A stretch of 64,000 nucleotides of DNA from Novosphingobium sp. G106. GTDB taxonomy: Bacteria > Pseudomonadota > Alphaproteobacteria > Sphingomonadales > Sphingomonadaceae. Shown here piece after piece: positions 27,828 through 35,977 of the stretch. A program made the translations under genes and the position numbers. The notes under the pieces are model-generated. The model had not been told where the DNA came from. It made no database searches and was given only the letters and a program-made list of their open reading frames with translations. How positions within the stretch are numbered: position 1 is the stretch's first letter; each line of letters opens with the position of its first letter. Location of the stretch: positions 2,170,001 to 2,234,000 of the forward strand of contig NZ_JAHOOZ010000001.1 of assembly GCF_019075875.1 (NCBI RefSeq). The letters run 5' to 3'.

Positions 27828-28442
27828 ATGAGAATCGCTACTGTATCGAGCGCCGCCATCGCGCTTTCCATGCTTGCGGCCCCAGCCGCTCACGCCGTCG
27901 TCATCGGTACCCTGGGTAACAACGGCTCGGCTTTCGTCACCATCGACTCGCTCGGCTCGCGCACGGGCGGCACGATCTACACGGCCGACCAGCCGTTCGC
28001 CGACATCCCGGCCGGCGGCGTCTACAACAACCAGTTCCTGGCTTCGGGTCCCTCGTCGGGCACTCCTCCGGGCACGCCCGCAGTGATCACCTTCAACCAG
28101 CCGCTGACCTATCTCAGCTTCCTCTGGGGTTCGCCGGACCTCTACAACAAGCTGACGCTGACCACGAACGTCGGTACGTACAGCTTCGACGTCGCGGGTC
28201 TGAACTTCGCGGTTACCAACGGCAACCAGGCGTTCTCGCAGTACGTCCAGTTCCAGACGAGCGCCGGTGAATACCTCAAGACGGCCAAGTTCGACGTGAC
28301 CTCGCCGATCGACGCCTTCGAAGTCGCCAACTTCCGTACCGGCGTTCCTGAGCCCGCCACCTGGGCGCTCATGATCGTGGGCATCGGCTTCGCCGGCGCC
28401 GCCATGCGCCGCCGCCAGACGGTCTCGCTCAAGTACGCTTGA
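27828..28442 (+). CDS. PEP-CTERM sorting-domain secreted protein
   Basis: 204 residues. Signal peptide at 1-23 (AIALSMLAAPAAHA), a beta-rich low-Lys/Cys body, and a C-terminal PEP-CTERM anchor from ~174: VPEPATWALMIVG, hydrophobic helix, then MRRRQ. Such proteins are processed by exosortase and linked to exopolysaccharide or biofilm matrix. The ATG at 27828 with GAGG upstream is preferred over an upstream ATG at 27798, which would spoil the signal peptide. A strong terminator follows. Confidence 0.9.
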   Translation: MRIATVSSAAIALSMLAAPAAHAVVIGTLGNNGSAFVTIDSLGSRTGGTIYTADQPFADIPAGGVYNNQFLASGPSSGTPPGTPAVITFNQPLTYLSFLWGSPDLYNKLTLTTNVGTYSFDVAGLNFAVTNGNQAFSQYVQFQTSAGEYLKTAKFDVTSPIDAFEVANFRTGVPEPATWALMIVGIGFAGAAMRRRQTVSLKYA

Positions 28443-28470
28443 TCGATCCGTTCGAACGGTAAGCAATAGA

Positions 28471-28507
28471 AACCCCGCCCGGAGCGATCCGGGCGGGGTT
28501 TTCGTTT
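28471..28507 (+). terminator. Rho-independent terminator after the PEP-CTERM gene
   Basis: AACCCCGCCCGGA-GCGA-TCCGGGCGGGGTT, a perfect 13-pair stem, followed by TTCGTTT. Confidence 0.9.
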
Positions 28508-28618
28508 GTCCGGTTTGGATGTTGTCTGACTTGGGCACGTTAGCAATTCCTTGGGCTTAGCCTGCTAATCGGGCCATGGCGGCGCTGGAGACCGCCGTCG
28601 CACGGGGTTCGACAAGCG

Positions 28619-29785
28619 GTGGCAAGCACGGCCGGGACCATTCCCAAGCCTGCAGGACGGCCTGCAGCCGCCCCGCGCCTGCCCGCCTTCGCGTTCGACG
28701 CGGTGCCCTGGCGCAGCATGAGCGACGCGACCGCGGCTTGGGATGCGCTCGCGCTCTGCGCCGCCGAGCCCAATCCCTTCTTCGAGAGCTGGTACTTGCT
28801 GCCCGCGCTAGCCGCCTTCGATCCGGGCGGAGACATCGGGCTGCTGCGGTTCGAAGCCGGCGACGAGCTCGCGGGGCTGATGCCGGTGGTTCGGCCGCGA
28901 AGCTATTACGGGCGGCCGATCCCCCATCTCGCGAGCTGGCTCCACGCCAACTGTTTCCTCGGCACGCCGCTCGTCGCGGCAGGGCTCGAACGACCATTCT
29001 GGCGCGCCCTGCTCGCCTGGGCCGATGGTCACGCGGGCGCCGGTCTGTTCCTGCACTTGCGCGACCTGTCGCTCACCGGCCCGCTGCATCAAGCGCTGAG
29101 CGACGTCCTGGACGAGCAAGGCCGCCGCGCCGCGCTGGTCCACCGCGAGGAGCGCGCGCTGCTCGCCAGCGAGGAGGCACCCGAAGCCTATTTCGAGGCT
29201 GCGCTCTCGGGCAAGAAGCGCAAGGAACTGCGCCGGCAATTCGCGCGGCTATCCGAACTCGGCGAGGTCCGGATCGAGCGCCTCACCGATGCCGATGGGC
29301 TCGATGGCTGGATAGAAGCCTTCCTCGCGCTTGAGCTGGCAGGCTGGAAAGGCCTCGCGGGCTCTGCGCTGGCCGCGCAGCCGGCGACCGCGCACCTGTT
29401 CCGCGAAAGCCTCCACGGCGGCGCCCGGCGCGGCCGGCTCGAACGGCTGACCTTGTCGCTCGACGGCGCCCCCATCGCCATGTTGGTAACCTTCCTCACC
29501 CCGCCCGGCGCCTTTTCGTTCAAGACCGCCTTCGACGAGCGCTATGCGCGCTATTCGCCCGGCGTCCTGCTGCAGCGCGAGAACCTCGCGATCCTAGGGC
29601 GCGACGACATCGCCTGGAGCGACAGCTGCGCAGCGGCCGACCACCCGATGATCGACCACATCTGGCGCGAGCGCCGCGCCATCGGGCGGCTCTCGATCGC
29701 CATCGGCGGGCGCCTGCGCCGCGCAGCCTTCGGCCTGCTCGCCCGCGCAGAACTCGGCCGCCGGCCCACGGGAATTTCCGAATGA
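28619..29785 (+). CDS. GNAT-fold acyltransferase-like protein (CelD/BcsL type)
   Basis: 388 residues with the GNAT core in the C-terminal half: LSGKKRKELRRQFARLSELGEV, then RLTLSLDGAPIAMLVTFLTPPGAFSFKTAFDERYARYSPGVLLQRENL, the pattern of CelD/BcsL/BioF2-like acetyltransferases associated with polysaccharide synthesis. The GTG start at 28619 is the first in-frame candidate; an ATG at 28718 is possible. Overlaps the next gene by ATGA, and lies behind a PEP-CTERM gene, so a role in cell-surface modification is plausible but unproved. Confidence 0.75.
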   Translation: MASTAGTIPKPAGRPAAAPRLPAFAFDAVPWRSMSDATAAWDALALCAAEPNPFFESWYLLPALAAFDPGGDIGLLRFEAGDELAGLMPVVRPRSYYGRPIPHLASWLHANCFLGTPLVAAGLERPFWRALLAWADGHAGAGLFLHLRDLSLTGPLHQALSDVLDEQGRRAALVHREERALLASEEAPEAYFEAALSGKKRKELRRQFARLSELGEVRIERLTDADGLDGWIEAFLALELAGWKGLAGSALAAQPATAHLFRESLHGGARRGRLERLTLSLDGAPIAMLVTFLTPPGAFSFKTAFDERYARYSPGVLLQRENLAILGRDDIAWSDSCAAADHPMIDHIWRERRAIGRLSIAIGGRLRRAAFGLLARAELGRRPTGISE

Positions 29786-30621
29786 GCGCCTTTCCTCCCG
29801 AAACCTGCACAGCTTTTGCCGGGCACTATCCCGAGGTTCCCCACAAGCTTGCCCACAGCCTCCATGCTCATCCGCTGCTTGAGCTGGATGCGCTGGCGAG
29901 CCTGGCCGAAGCGCTGCCGGCCAACTCGATCGAGTACAACGCCGCAGATCAGCCGTTGGGCGTGACGGGCAAGCCTGAACCCACCGGCCTGCCGATCGGC
30001 GAGACGATCCGCAATATCGGCTCGAGCGGTAGCTGGGCAGTGCTCAAGAACATCGAGCAGGACCCCGGTTATGCGACGCTGCTGGAAAGCCTGCTGGCCG
30101 AGCTGCGACCCGTGATCGAGGCTCGCACCGGGCGGATGATGACCACCCAAGGTTTCATCTTCGTCACCTCGCCCGGCGGCGTGACGCCCTATCATTTCGA
30201 TCCCGAGCACAACATCCTGCTGCAGATTCGCGGGTCCAAGGTGATGACCCAGTTCCCTGCCGGCGATCCGGCCTACGCACCCGACGAGGTTCACGAGACC
30301 TACCACACCGGCGGGGCGCGCGAGCTGGCTTGGCGCGACGAGCTGGCCACGGGTGGGCGCGAGTTCGCGCTCGGCCCCGGCGAGGCGCTGTTCGTGCCCG
30401 TCATGGCGCCGCATTTCGTGCGCAACGGCCCAGAGCCTTCGATCTCGCTGTCGATCACCTGGCGCTCCGAATGGAGTTTCGCCGAGGCCGACGCGCGCGC
30501 TTTCAACGGCATGCTCCGCCGCATGGGCCTGCGGCCGCGCAGCCCCGGCCGCTGGCCCTCGCGCAACCTCGCCAAGGCCTACGGCTGGCGGGCTCTGCGA
30601 AAATTCCGCATGTCGAATTGA
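29782..30621 (+). CDS. Cupin/JmjC-like protein (putative Fe(II)-dependent oxygenase)
   Basis: 279 residues. The double-stranded beta-helix has YHFDPEHNILLQI (HxD iron ligands) and APHFVRNG (distal His) with TWRSEW after it. This resembles cupin-like proteins that accompany GNAT proteins in sphingomonads. It is translationally coupled to the upstream acyltransferase-like gene (ATGA). Substrate unknown. Confidence 0.75.
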   Translation: MSAFPPETCTAFAGHYPEVPHKLAHSLHAHPLLELDALASLAEALPANSIEYNAADQPLGVTGKPEPTGLPIGETIRNIGSSGSWAVLKNIEQDPGYATLLESLLAELRPVIEARTGRMMTTQGFIFVTSPGGVTPYHFDPEHNILLQIRGSKVMTQFPAGDPAYAPDEVHETYHTGGARELAWRDELATGGREFALGPGEALFVPVMAPHFVRNGPEPSISLSITWRSEWSFAEADARAFNGMLRRMGLRPRSPGRWPSRNLAKAYGWRALRKFRMSN

Positions 30622-30653
30622 CGGGCGAGCCCCGCGCTGCCTAAGCGGGGCGC

Positions 30654-31538
30654 ATGACCGAAACCACCGCGCAAAGCCTGGTAAACGATCTGGCCGCCCT
30701 GCTCCGGGTAGAGCCGCTGGGTGGTGACGCCTTCGAAGGCGGTCGCACGCCCGAAGGGGGCGAGAACGGCGCGGGCCGCGTCTATGGCGGCCAGGTCGTC
30801 GCACAGGCGCTGGCGGCGGCCGAGGCAACCGTGCGCGAAGGCCGCCTGCCGCATTCGCTGCACGCCTATTTCCTTCGCATGGGCGATTTCCGCCAGCCGA
30901 TCCGCTACGAGGTCGAACGCGACCTCGATGGCGGCAGCTTCGCCAACCGCCGCGTCGTCGCGCGCCAGGGCGACCGTCTCCTACTCAGCATGAACGCCTC
31001 GTTCCACCGGCTCGAGCAGAGTGTCGAGCATCAGGACGAGATGCCGCAGGTCACGCCCCCAGAGGCGCTGAAGCCCCGCTTCGATACGCGGTCCGGAAAT
31101 GACGGCCTTACTGGGAAAAGCATGTCCGCGATGTTCGCCGCCCATGCGATCGAGCAGCGCTCGGTCGAGGACACCGACCTCGCCGAACCGGCGCAGGGGC
31201 CGCCGCACATGCACGTCTGGCTGCGTGCCGCGGCGCCGCTGCCCGACGACCCGCGCGTCCACCGCGCTCTGCTGGTTCACGCCAGCGACGCGCCGTTGCT
31301 GCCGACGGCTTCGCGGCCGCATGGGCTCAGCTGGCATCGCGGCGACTATCAGGGCGCCAGCCTCGACAATGCGATCTGGTTCCACGACGATTTCCGCATG
31401 GACGATTGGCTGCTCTACGAAACGCACAGCAGCTGGGCGGGTCGCGCACGCGGTCATATCGGCGGCAAGATCTATCGGCGCGACGGGCGGCTGGTCGCCA
31501 GCGTCGTGCAGGAAGGCATGATCCGCCGGGTCGGCTAG
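30654..31538 (+). CDS. tesB: Acyl-CoA thioesterase II
   Basis: 294 residues, double hotdog fold. VYGGQVVAQALAAAEATV and HSLHAYFLRMGD belong to the first hotdog; LLVHASDAPLLPT and ASLDNAIWFHDDFRMDDWLLYE to the second with the catalytic Asp. Hydrolyses medium/long acyl-CoA. Stops head-on with the ECF41 gene, overlapping by four bases (CTAG). Confidence 0.93.
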   Translation: MTETTAQSLVNDLAALLRVEPLGGDAFEGGRTPEGGENGAGRVYGGQVVAQALAAAEATVREGRLPHSLHAYFLRMGDFRQPIRYEVERDLDGGSFANRRVVARQGDRLLLSMNASFHRLEQSVEHQDEMPQVTPPEALKPRFDTRSGNDGLTGKSMSAMFAAHAIEQRSVEDTDLAEPAQGPPHMHVWLRAAAPLPDDPRVHRALLVHASDAPLLPTASRPHGLSWHRGDYQGASLDNAIWFHDDFRMDDWLLYETHSSWAGRARGHIGGKIYRRDGRLVASVVQEGMIRRVG

Positions 31539-32407
31539 TGCAGGTGCTTGAGCTTGTCCGGATTGCGCATGACGTAGATCGCCGTGATCTTGCCGTCCTC
31601 GATTTCGAACGCGGTAGTCTGAAGCTCGCCATCGGCTTCGCGCGTGACGAAGCCGGGGAGGCCGTTGACGAAGCCAGTGCGGACCAGGCGCGAGGTGTAT
31701 TTGCGGTAAATCACGCCCAGCCCCTTGTGCAGGCGCATGAGCTGACGCTTGCCCAAGACGAGCCGCACCGCCGCGGCGCGCTTGCCGCCGCCATCCGAAT
31801 GGCTGGAAACGTCGTCAGCCAACAGGACACCCAGCGCGACCATGTCGCCGCTGCGCGAGGCGGCGAAGAAGGCTTCGGCGATTTCCAGTCCGTGCTTCCT
31901 CTCGATCTGGAAGCGCGGGCGCCCGTCGCGGACATGCCCGCGCGCACGACTGGCAAGCTGGCGGCAGGCGGCTGGGTCACGGTCGATCGTCTTCGCGACC
32001 TCCTCGAAGTCCAGCCCGAAGACATCGTGCAGCAGGAAAGCTGCCCGCTCGAGCGGGGAAAGCCGTTCGAGCGCCAGCATCAGCGGGAGTGTGACATCCT
32101 CGACGTCTTCCTCTTCGACGATCGGATCGGGCAGCCAAGGACCGATATAAGTTTCGCGCCGGTGCCGTGCGGACTTGAGCTGATCCAGGCAAAGCCGCGT
32201 CACGGTGCGGCGCAGGAAGGCCTCGGGCTCGCGCACCGTGGCGCGGTCGGCACCGAGCCAGCGGATGAAGGCCTCCTGCACCACGTCCTCGGCATCGGCG
32301 ACCGAGCCGAGCATGCGGTAGGCGACGCGCGCCAGCCGCGGGCGCAGCGGGTCGAACTCCGCCGCGGCGGCTTCCATTTCCGCGGCGCCCGGGCTGTCCG
32401 CAACCAT
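31535..32407 (-). CDS. ECF41-type sigma factor with SnoaL-like C-terminal domain
   Basis: 290 residues from the ATG at 32407, which overlaps the stop of the upstream AhpD-type gene (TGATG). Sigma-2 region ~10-80 (YRMLGSVADAEDVVQEAFIRWL), sigma-4 ~108-165 (LERLSPLERAAFLLHDVFGLDFEEVAKTI), then an NTF2/SnoaL-like extension ~175-290 with the ECF41-defining DGGGK and NPDKL motifs. In this group the extension acts in place of an anti-sigma factor. Genomic partnership with a carboxymuconolactone-decarboxylase/AhpD-like gene is typical of ECF41. A longer form from 32446 is possible but less likely. Confidence 0.93.
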   Translation of the reverse strand: MVADSPGAAEMEAAAAEFDPLRPRLARVAYRMLGSVADAEDVVQEAFIRWLGADRATVREPEAFLRRTVTRLCLDQLKSARHRRETYIGPWLPDPIVEEEDVEDVTLPLMLALERLSPLERAAFLLHDVFGLDFEEVAKTIDRDPAACRQLASRARGHVRDGRPRFQIERKHGLEIAEAFFAASRSGDMVALGVLLADDVSSHSDGGGKRAAAVRLVLGKRQLMRLHKGLGVIYRKYTSRLVRTGFVNGLPGFVTREADGELQTTAFEIEDGKITAIYVMRNPDKLKHLH

Positions 32408-32868
32408 CAGGCTGCGATCTTCTTCGTGTGCGGCGTCTCGATCCACAGGCCGAAGCCGACGGCGACACGGTTCCAGCCGTTGATGATGTTGATCAGCAGC
32501 GTCAGGTTCACCCGTTCCTCCTCGGTGAAATGTTCTGCTAGCGCCTTGTAGGCCTCGTCATGGGTGTGCCCTTGCGACAGCTTCGTCAAGGCATCGGTCC
32601 AGCCCAGCGCGGCGCGTTCGCGCGCCGTGAAGACGGGCGCATCCTGCCAGGCGGCGACCAGATAAAGCCGCTGCTCGCTCTCGCCGTGGGCGCGGGCCTC
32701 GGCGCTGTGCATGTTGATGCAGTTGGCACAGCCGTTGAGGATCGACGAGCGCATCTTCACCAGCTCGGCCAGGCTGTGCTCGATACTGTCGCCGACCAGG
32801 GTACCGAGCTCGGTCCAGCGCGTCATCAGTTCGGGCGCTGCGGCGTAGGGGTTCATCTTGGCAGTCAT
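32407..32868 (-). CDS. Carboxymuconolactone decarboxylase / AhpD-like protein
   Basis: 153 residues. ELVKMRSSILNGCANCINMHSAEARAHGES contains the CxxC...H alkylhydroperoxidase-D-like redox site. The ATG at 32868 follows AAGGAACC. It is first in a two-gene unit with the ECF41 sigma factor and is preceded by a matching ECF41 promoter, so it is the probable main target of the sigma factor. Likely a thiol-dependent peroxidase or related redox enzyme. Confidence 0.92.
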   Translation of the reverse strand: MTAKMNPYAAAPELMTRWTELGTLVGDSIEHSLAELVKMRSSILNGCANCINMHSAEARAHGESEQRLYLVAAWQDAPVFTARERAALGWTDALTKLSQGHTHDEAYKALAEHFTEEERVNLTLLINIINGWNRVAVGFGLWIETPHTKKIAA

Positions 32869-32899
32869 CGTCGGTTCCTTTCCGGGGTTTCGCCGACAA

Positions 32900-32927
32900 G
32901 ACGAGATAGCAGATCGACGGTGTGACA
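32900..32927 (-). promoter_or_regulatory. ECF41-type promoter (TGTCACA-N17-CGTC)
   Basis: Reading the minus strand, TGTCACA (32927-32921) is the -35 and CGTC (32903-32900) the -10, separated by 17 bases, matching the published ECF41 consensus exactly. It lies about 32 bases upstream of the AhpD-like start, so the sigma factor probably transcribes its own operon. Confidence 0.85.
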
Positions 32928-33023
32928 CGGCCGCGAAATTTTTTGGGCGGCGAAAGCGCTTGAGACTTGCGGCCTGATTGCGCAGGTAGCGGGGATGCCC
33001 GCATTTCTCCCCTTCCCCGCCTG

Positions 33024-34778
33024 ATGCACGACGCCGCCGCTACCGGGACCTCGCTGCTGCGCGACGGATTCCTGCTGCTCGGCTTCGCGCTGGTCTTCGT
33101 GCTGCTGTTCCGGCGCTTGGGCCTGGGTGCGACGCTGGGTTTCCTCGTCGCCGGCATGCTGGTCGGGCCGCAAGTGCTGAATATGGTCGGCGAGCCCGAA
33201 GCGATGCAGGGCGTCGCCGATCTCGGCATCACGCTGCTGCTTTTCGTCGTCGGGCTCGAGCTCAACCCGTCGCGGCTGTGGAAGATGAAGCGCGACATCC
33301 TCGGGCTCGGCCTGCTCCAGGTGACGCTCTGCGGCCTCGCCGTCGCCGGGATCATCAGCCTGGTGGGCTTCTCGCCCGCGGCCGCGCTGGCACTGGGCCT
33401 GCCGCTGGCGCTGTCCTCGACCGCGCAGGTGCTGCCGTTGCTGCGCTCCTCGGGACGGCTGCGCACGCCCTTCGGCGAGCGCGCTTTCGCCATCCTGCTG
33501 TTCCAGGACCTGTCGATAATCCCGCTGATCACGATCATCGCCGCGATGAGCCGCAATCCGGCCGATGCCGGCGGACCGCCGGGCTGGCTGCTGACGGTCT
33601 ACACTTTCGCCGCGGTCGTGGGACTGGTCGCCGCGGGCCGCTTCCTGATCCGCCCGTTATTCCGCTTCATCGGCAACATGGGCGAACGCGAGATGTTCGT
33701 CTTCGCCGCGCTGTTTACCGTCATCGCCTCGGCCGCGCTGATGGAATGGCTGGGCCTGTCGACCGCGCTGGGCGCCTTTGTCGCGGGCGTCATGCTGGCG
33801 GACTCGCCTTATCGGCATGAACTCGAAGCCGATGTCGAGCCGTTCCGCACGATCCTGCTCGGCCTGTTCTTCCTGACCGTCGGCATGATGTTGAACCTCG
33901 AAGCCATCGCCGAGCGGCCGTTCTTCGTCATCGGCATGGCGCTGACGCTGATCGCGGTGAAAGCCGCGGTGATCTTCGCCATCGGCATGATGTTCCGCAT
34001 GTCATGGCGTGCGGCGCTCGCGCTCGGCGTGCTGCTGAGCCAGGGCGGCGAATTCGGCTTCGTGCTGTTCGCCCAGGCCGCCAATGCCCAGCTCGTCGCG
34101 CCCGATGCAGCGAGCCTGTTCGGCGCGATCGTCACGCTCTCGATGGCGACCACGCCGTTCCTCATGGCGGCGACGAAACGCTTCCGCGAAGCCCCCGTCG
34201 AACGCGAGGAGCGCGAGGCACCCAAGGCCGACGGGGCCAACGCGCTGATCATCGGCTATGGCCGCTTCGGCCAGACCGTTGCGCAGATGCTGATCGCCAG
34301 CAACATCCCGGTGACCTTGATCGACACCGACGTCGAGATGATCGACGTCGCCAGCGGCTTCGGCGCCAAGGTCTATTTCGGCGACGGCACGCGGATCGAG
34401 ATGCTTCGCCAGGCGGGCGCCGACGAGGCCGAGCTGATCCTGTTCTGCCTCGACGGCGACCAGATCAGCGCTGAGCTGATCGAGGCGGTGCATGACGCCT
34501 TCCCCAAGGCGGCGATCTATGTCCGCGGCTACGATCGCCGGTCGATGATCCGGTTGAGCGGCACGCCCATAGCTGCGGTAGTGCGCGAAGTGATGGAATC
34601 GGCGGTGAAGATGGCCAGGCTGGCGCTTGAGGAACTGGAAGTCAGCCCCGAGGACATCGGCCGCGCCGAGGACATGTACCGCGCCCGTGACAAGGAAAGA
34701 CTGAAGAAGCAGATCGAAACCGGCAACGTCCAGGCCGGTCGCGATCGTATCTTCACGCAACCGGGAAGAGAGCCTTAG
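33024..34778 (+). CDS. Kef-type K+/H+ antiporter with RCK domain
   Basis: 584 residues from the ATG at 33024. About twelve membrane segments of the CPA2 exchanger domain (1-~390; GLELNPSRLWKMKRDILGLG, LLFQDLSIIPLI, LLSQGGEFGFVLFAQA) followed by a TrkA-N/RCK NAD-binding domain (~405-525; IIGYGRFGQTVAQML, YFGDGTRIEMLRQAGADEAELI). Function: glutathione- or nucleotide-gated K+ efflux in the Kef family; no KefF/KefG partner is next to it. Confidence 0.92.
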   Translation: MHDAAATGTSLLRDGFLLLGFALVFVLLFRRLGLGATLGFLVAGMLVGPQVLNMVGEPEAMQGVADLGITLLLFVVGLELNPSRLWKMKRDILGLGLLQVTLCGLAVAGIISLVGFSPAAALALGLPLALSSTAQVLPLLRSSGRLRTPFGERAFAILLFQDLSIIPLITIIAAMSRNPADAGGPPGWLLTVYTFAAVVGLVAAGRFLIRPLFRFIGNMGEREMFVFAALFTVIASAALMEWLGLSTALGAFVAGVMLADSPYRHELEADVEPFRTILLGLFFLTVGMMLNLEAIAERPFFVIGMALTLIAVKAAVIFAIGMMFRMSWRAALALGVLLSQGGEFGFVLFAQAANAQLVAPDAASLFGAIVTLSMATTPFLMAATKRFREAPVEREEREAPKADGANALIIGYGRFGQTVAQMLIASNIPVTLIDTDVEMIDVASGFGAKVYFGDGTRIEMLRQAGADEAELILFCLDGDQISAELIEAVHDAFPKAAIYVRGYDRRSMIRLSGTPIAAVVREVMESAVKMARLALEELEVSPEDIGRAEDMYRARDKERLKKQIETGNVQAGRDRIFTQPGREP

Positions 34779-34808
34779 AGCCTGCTCTAACGTCCAAGGA
34801 GAAGCATC

Positions 34809-35066
34809 ATGTCGCACCAGATGTACGAAGACGAACTCGTCAAGGCCAACGCGATACTGACCGCCAGCGGCCGGACGCCTGGCGACTTCGGCTTCGAGAT
34901 GGAATTCATGGAACCCGATCCCGACGGAGCGGGCATGTTCACTGTGACCTATCTGGTGACGATCGTGAACGTCCGCACCGAGAAGGGTCTGCGCTCGATC
35001 GGCGGCATCGGCTACGACTGGGTGGCCGACTTCAAGGCCAATCTCGACGAGGGCTATTTCGACTGA
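34809..35066 (+). CDS. Small conserved-looking hypothetical protein
   Basis: 85 residues, acidic, no signal peptide or membrane segment. AAGGAG precedes the ATG by a proper distance. Starts MSHQMYEDELVKANAILTAS and ends WVADFKANLDEGYFD. Not recognised. It lies 30 bases behind the Kef-like gene and ends at a bidirectional hairpin. Confidence 0.75.
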   Translation: MSHQMYEDELVKANAILTASGRTPGDFGFEMEFMEPDPDGAGMFTVTYLVTIVNVRTEKGLRSIGGIGYDWVADFKANLDEGYFD

Positions 35067-35068
35067 TT

Positions 35069-35100
35069 GTAGCAGCCCCTCCAGGCGGAGAGGCTGCTAC
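35069..35100. terminator. Terminator-like inverted repeat
   Basis: GTAGCAGCCCCTCC-AGGC-GGAGAGGCTGCTAC: 14-base arms with one mismatch, in the 40-base gap between the small hypothetical gene and the convergent hydrolase. No strong T-run on either side. Confidence 0.65.
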
Positions 35101-35106
35101 GGCACG

Positions 35107-35868
35107 TCATTTCGCTTCGGTTGCCGCCTTCTCGATGAGGTCCGCAACTGCCTTGGGCTGCGACATATAGGCGACGTGGCTGCTCTTCAGCTCGATCGTC
35201 GTCGATTTGGACCGTTGGTACATCGACCGCTCGAGATCGGGATTGATCGCCCGGTCCTCGGTGGCGACGATCGCGTAGTTCGGCTTGGTCTTCCAGGCGG
35301 GCGCGGTCGCCGGTGTGCCGGCTGCCTTCGCCGACAGCGGCACTTGCGACCGCGCCATCAGGTCTGCGACCGACGCGGGAAGATCGGCGGCGAAATCGGC
35401 GTGAAATTTCGCCCGATCGAGGAACAGGAAGCCATCTGCCGAGGGAACGATCGAATTGGCGGCCGGCGGCTTGGAAGCCTGGAGCGAGCCCAGGCTCTCG
35501 CCCACTTCGGGCTGGAACGCCGCGACATAGACCAGCGCCTTGACGCGCGCATGGTTGCCCGCGCCCGAGATGATCATCCCGCCATAGCTGTGTCCCACGA
35601 GGATCGTCGGGCCATCCTGCTGATCGAGGATGCGGGTGGTCGCGGCGATGTCTTCCTCAAGGCTCGTCTCGGGCGGCTGGACGATGCTGACATTGTAGCC
35701 GTCGCGTTGCAGGATGTCGTAAACCGCCTTCCAGCCCGATCCGTCGGCGAAGGCGCCGTGGACCAGGACGACATTCTTGACCGCTCCCGCAGGCGCGGCA
35801 TGGGCCGTCAGCGGCGAAAGCGAGGATGCGAGCACGCCTGCGAATAGACCGAGAACCACCTTAGTCAT
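35107..35868 (-). CDS. Secreted alpha/beta hydrolase
   Basis: 253 residues from the ATG at 35868 (preceded by GGAGG). Signal peptide 1-~24 (GLFAGVLASSLSPLTAHA). VVLVHGAFADGSGW is the oxyanion-hole strand, GHSYGG has the nucleophile Ser94, TEDRAINPD and SSHVAYMSQP supply Asp and His. This is the pattern of periplasmic esterase-like proteins often annotated as haloalkane-dehalogenase-like or salicylate-esterase-like; substrate not deducible. The frame extends upstream, but only this start gives a signal peptide. Confidence 0.88.
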   Translation of the reverse strand: MTKVVLGLFAGVLASSLSPLTAHAAPAGAVKNVVLVHGAFADGSGWKAVYDILQRDGYNVSIVQPPETSLEEDIAATTRILDQQDGPTILVGHSYGGMIISGAGNHARVKALVYVAAFQPEVGESLGSLQASKPPAANSIVPSADGFLFLDRAKFHADFAADLPASVADLMARSQVPLSAKAAGTPATAPAWKTKPNYAIVATEDRAINPDLERSMYQRSKSTTIELKSSHVAYMSQPKAVADLIEKAATEAK

Positions 35869-35977
35869 GAAGACCTCCGTTCGTGCGCAAACTGGACATG
35901 GGATCCGGCGGTTTGATGACAGTCGTCGCCGGCGCGCAAAGGATAGGCACAGCTCCCGATCGAAGGCCAACGAAATG

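Noticed and set aside
31535..32446. Longer 303-residue form of the ECF41 sigma factor
   Set aside because: The ATG at 32407 overlaps the upstream stop (TGATG) and begins at the family's usual start; the extra 13 residues overlap the AhpD-like gene.
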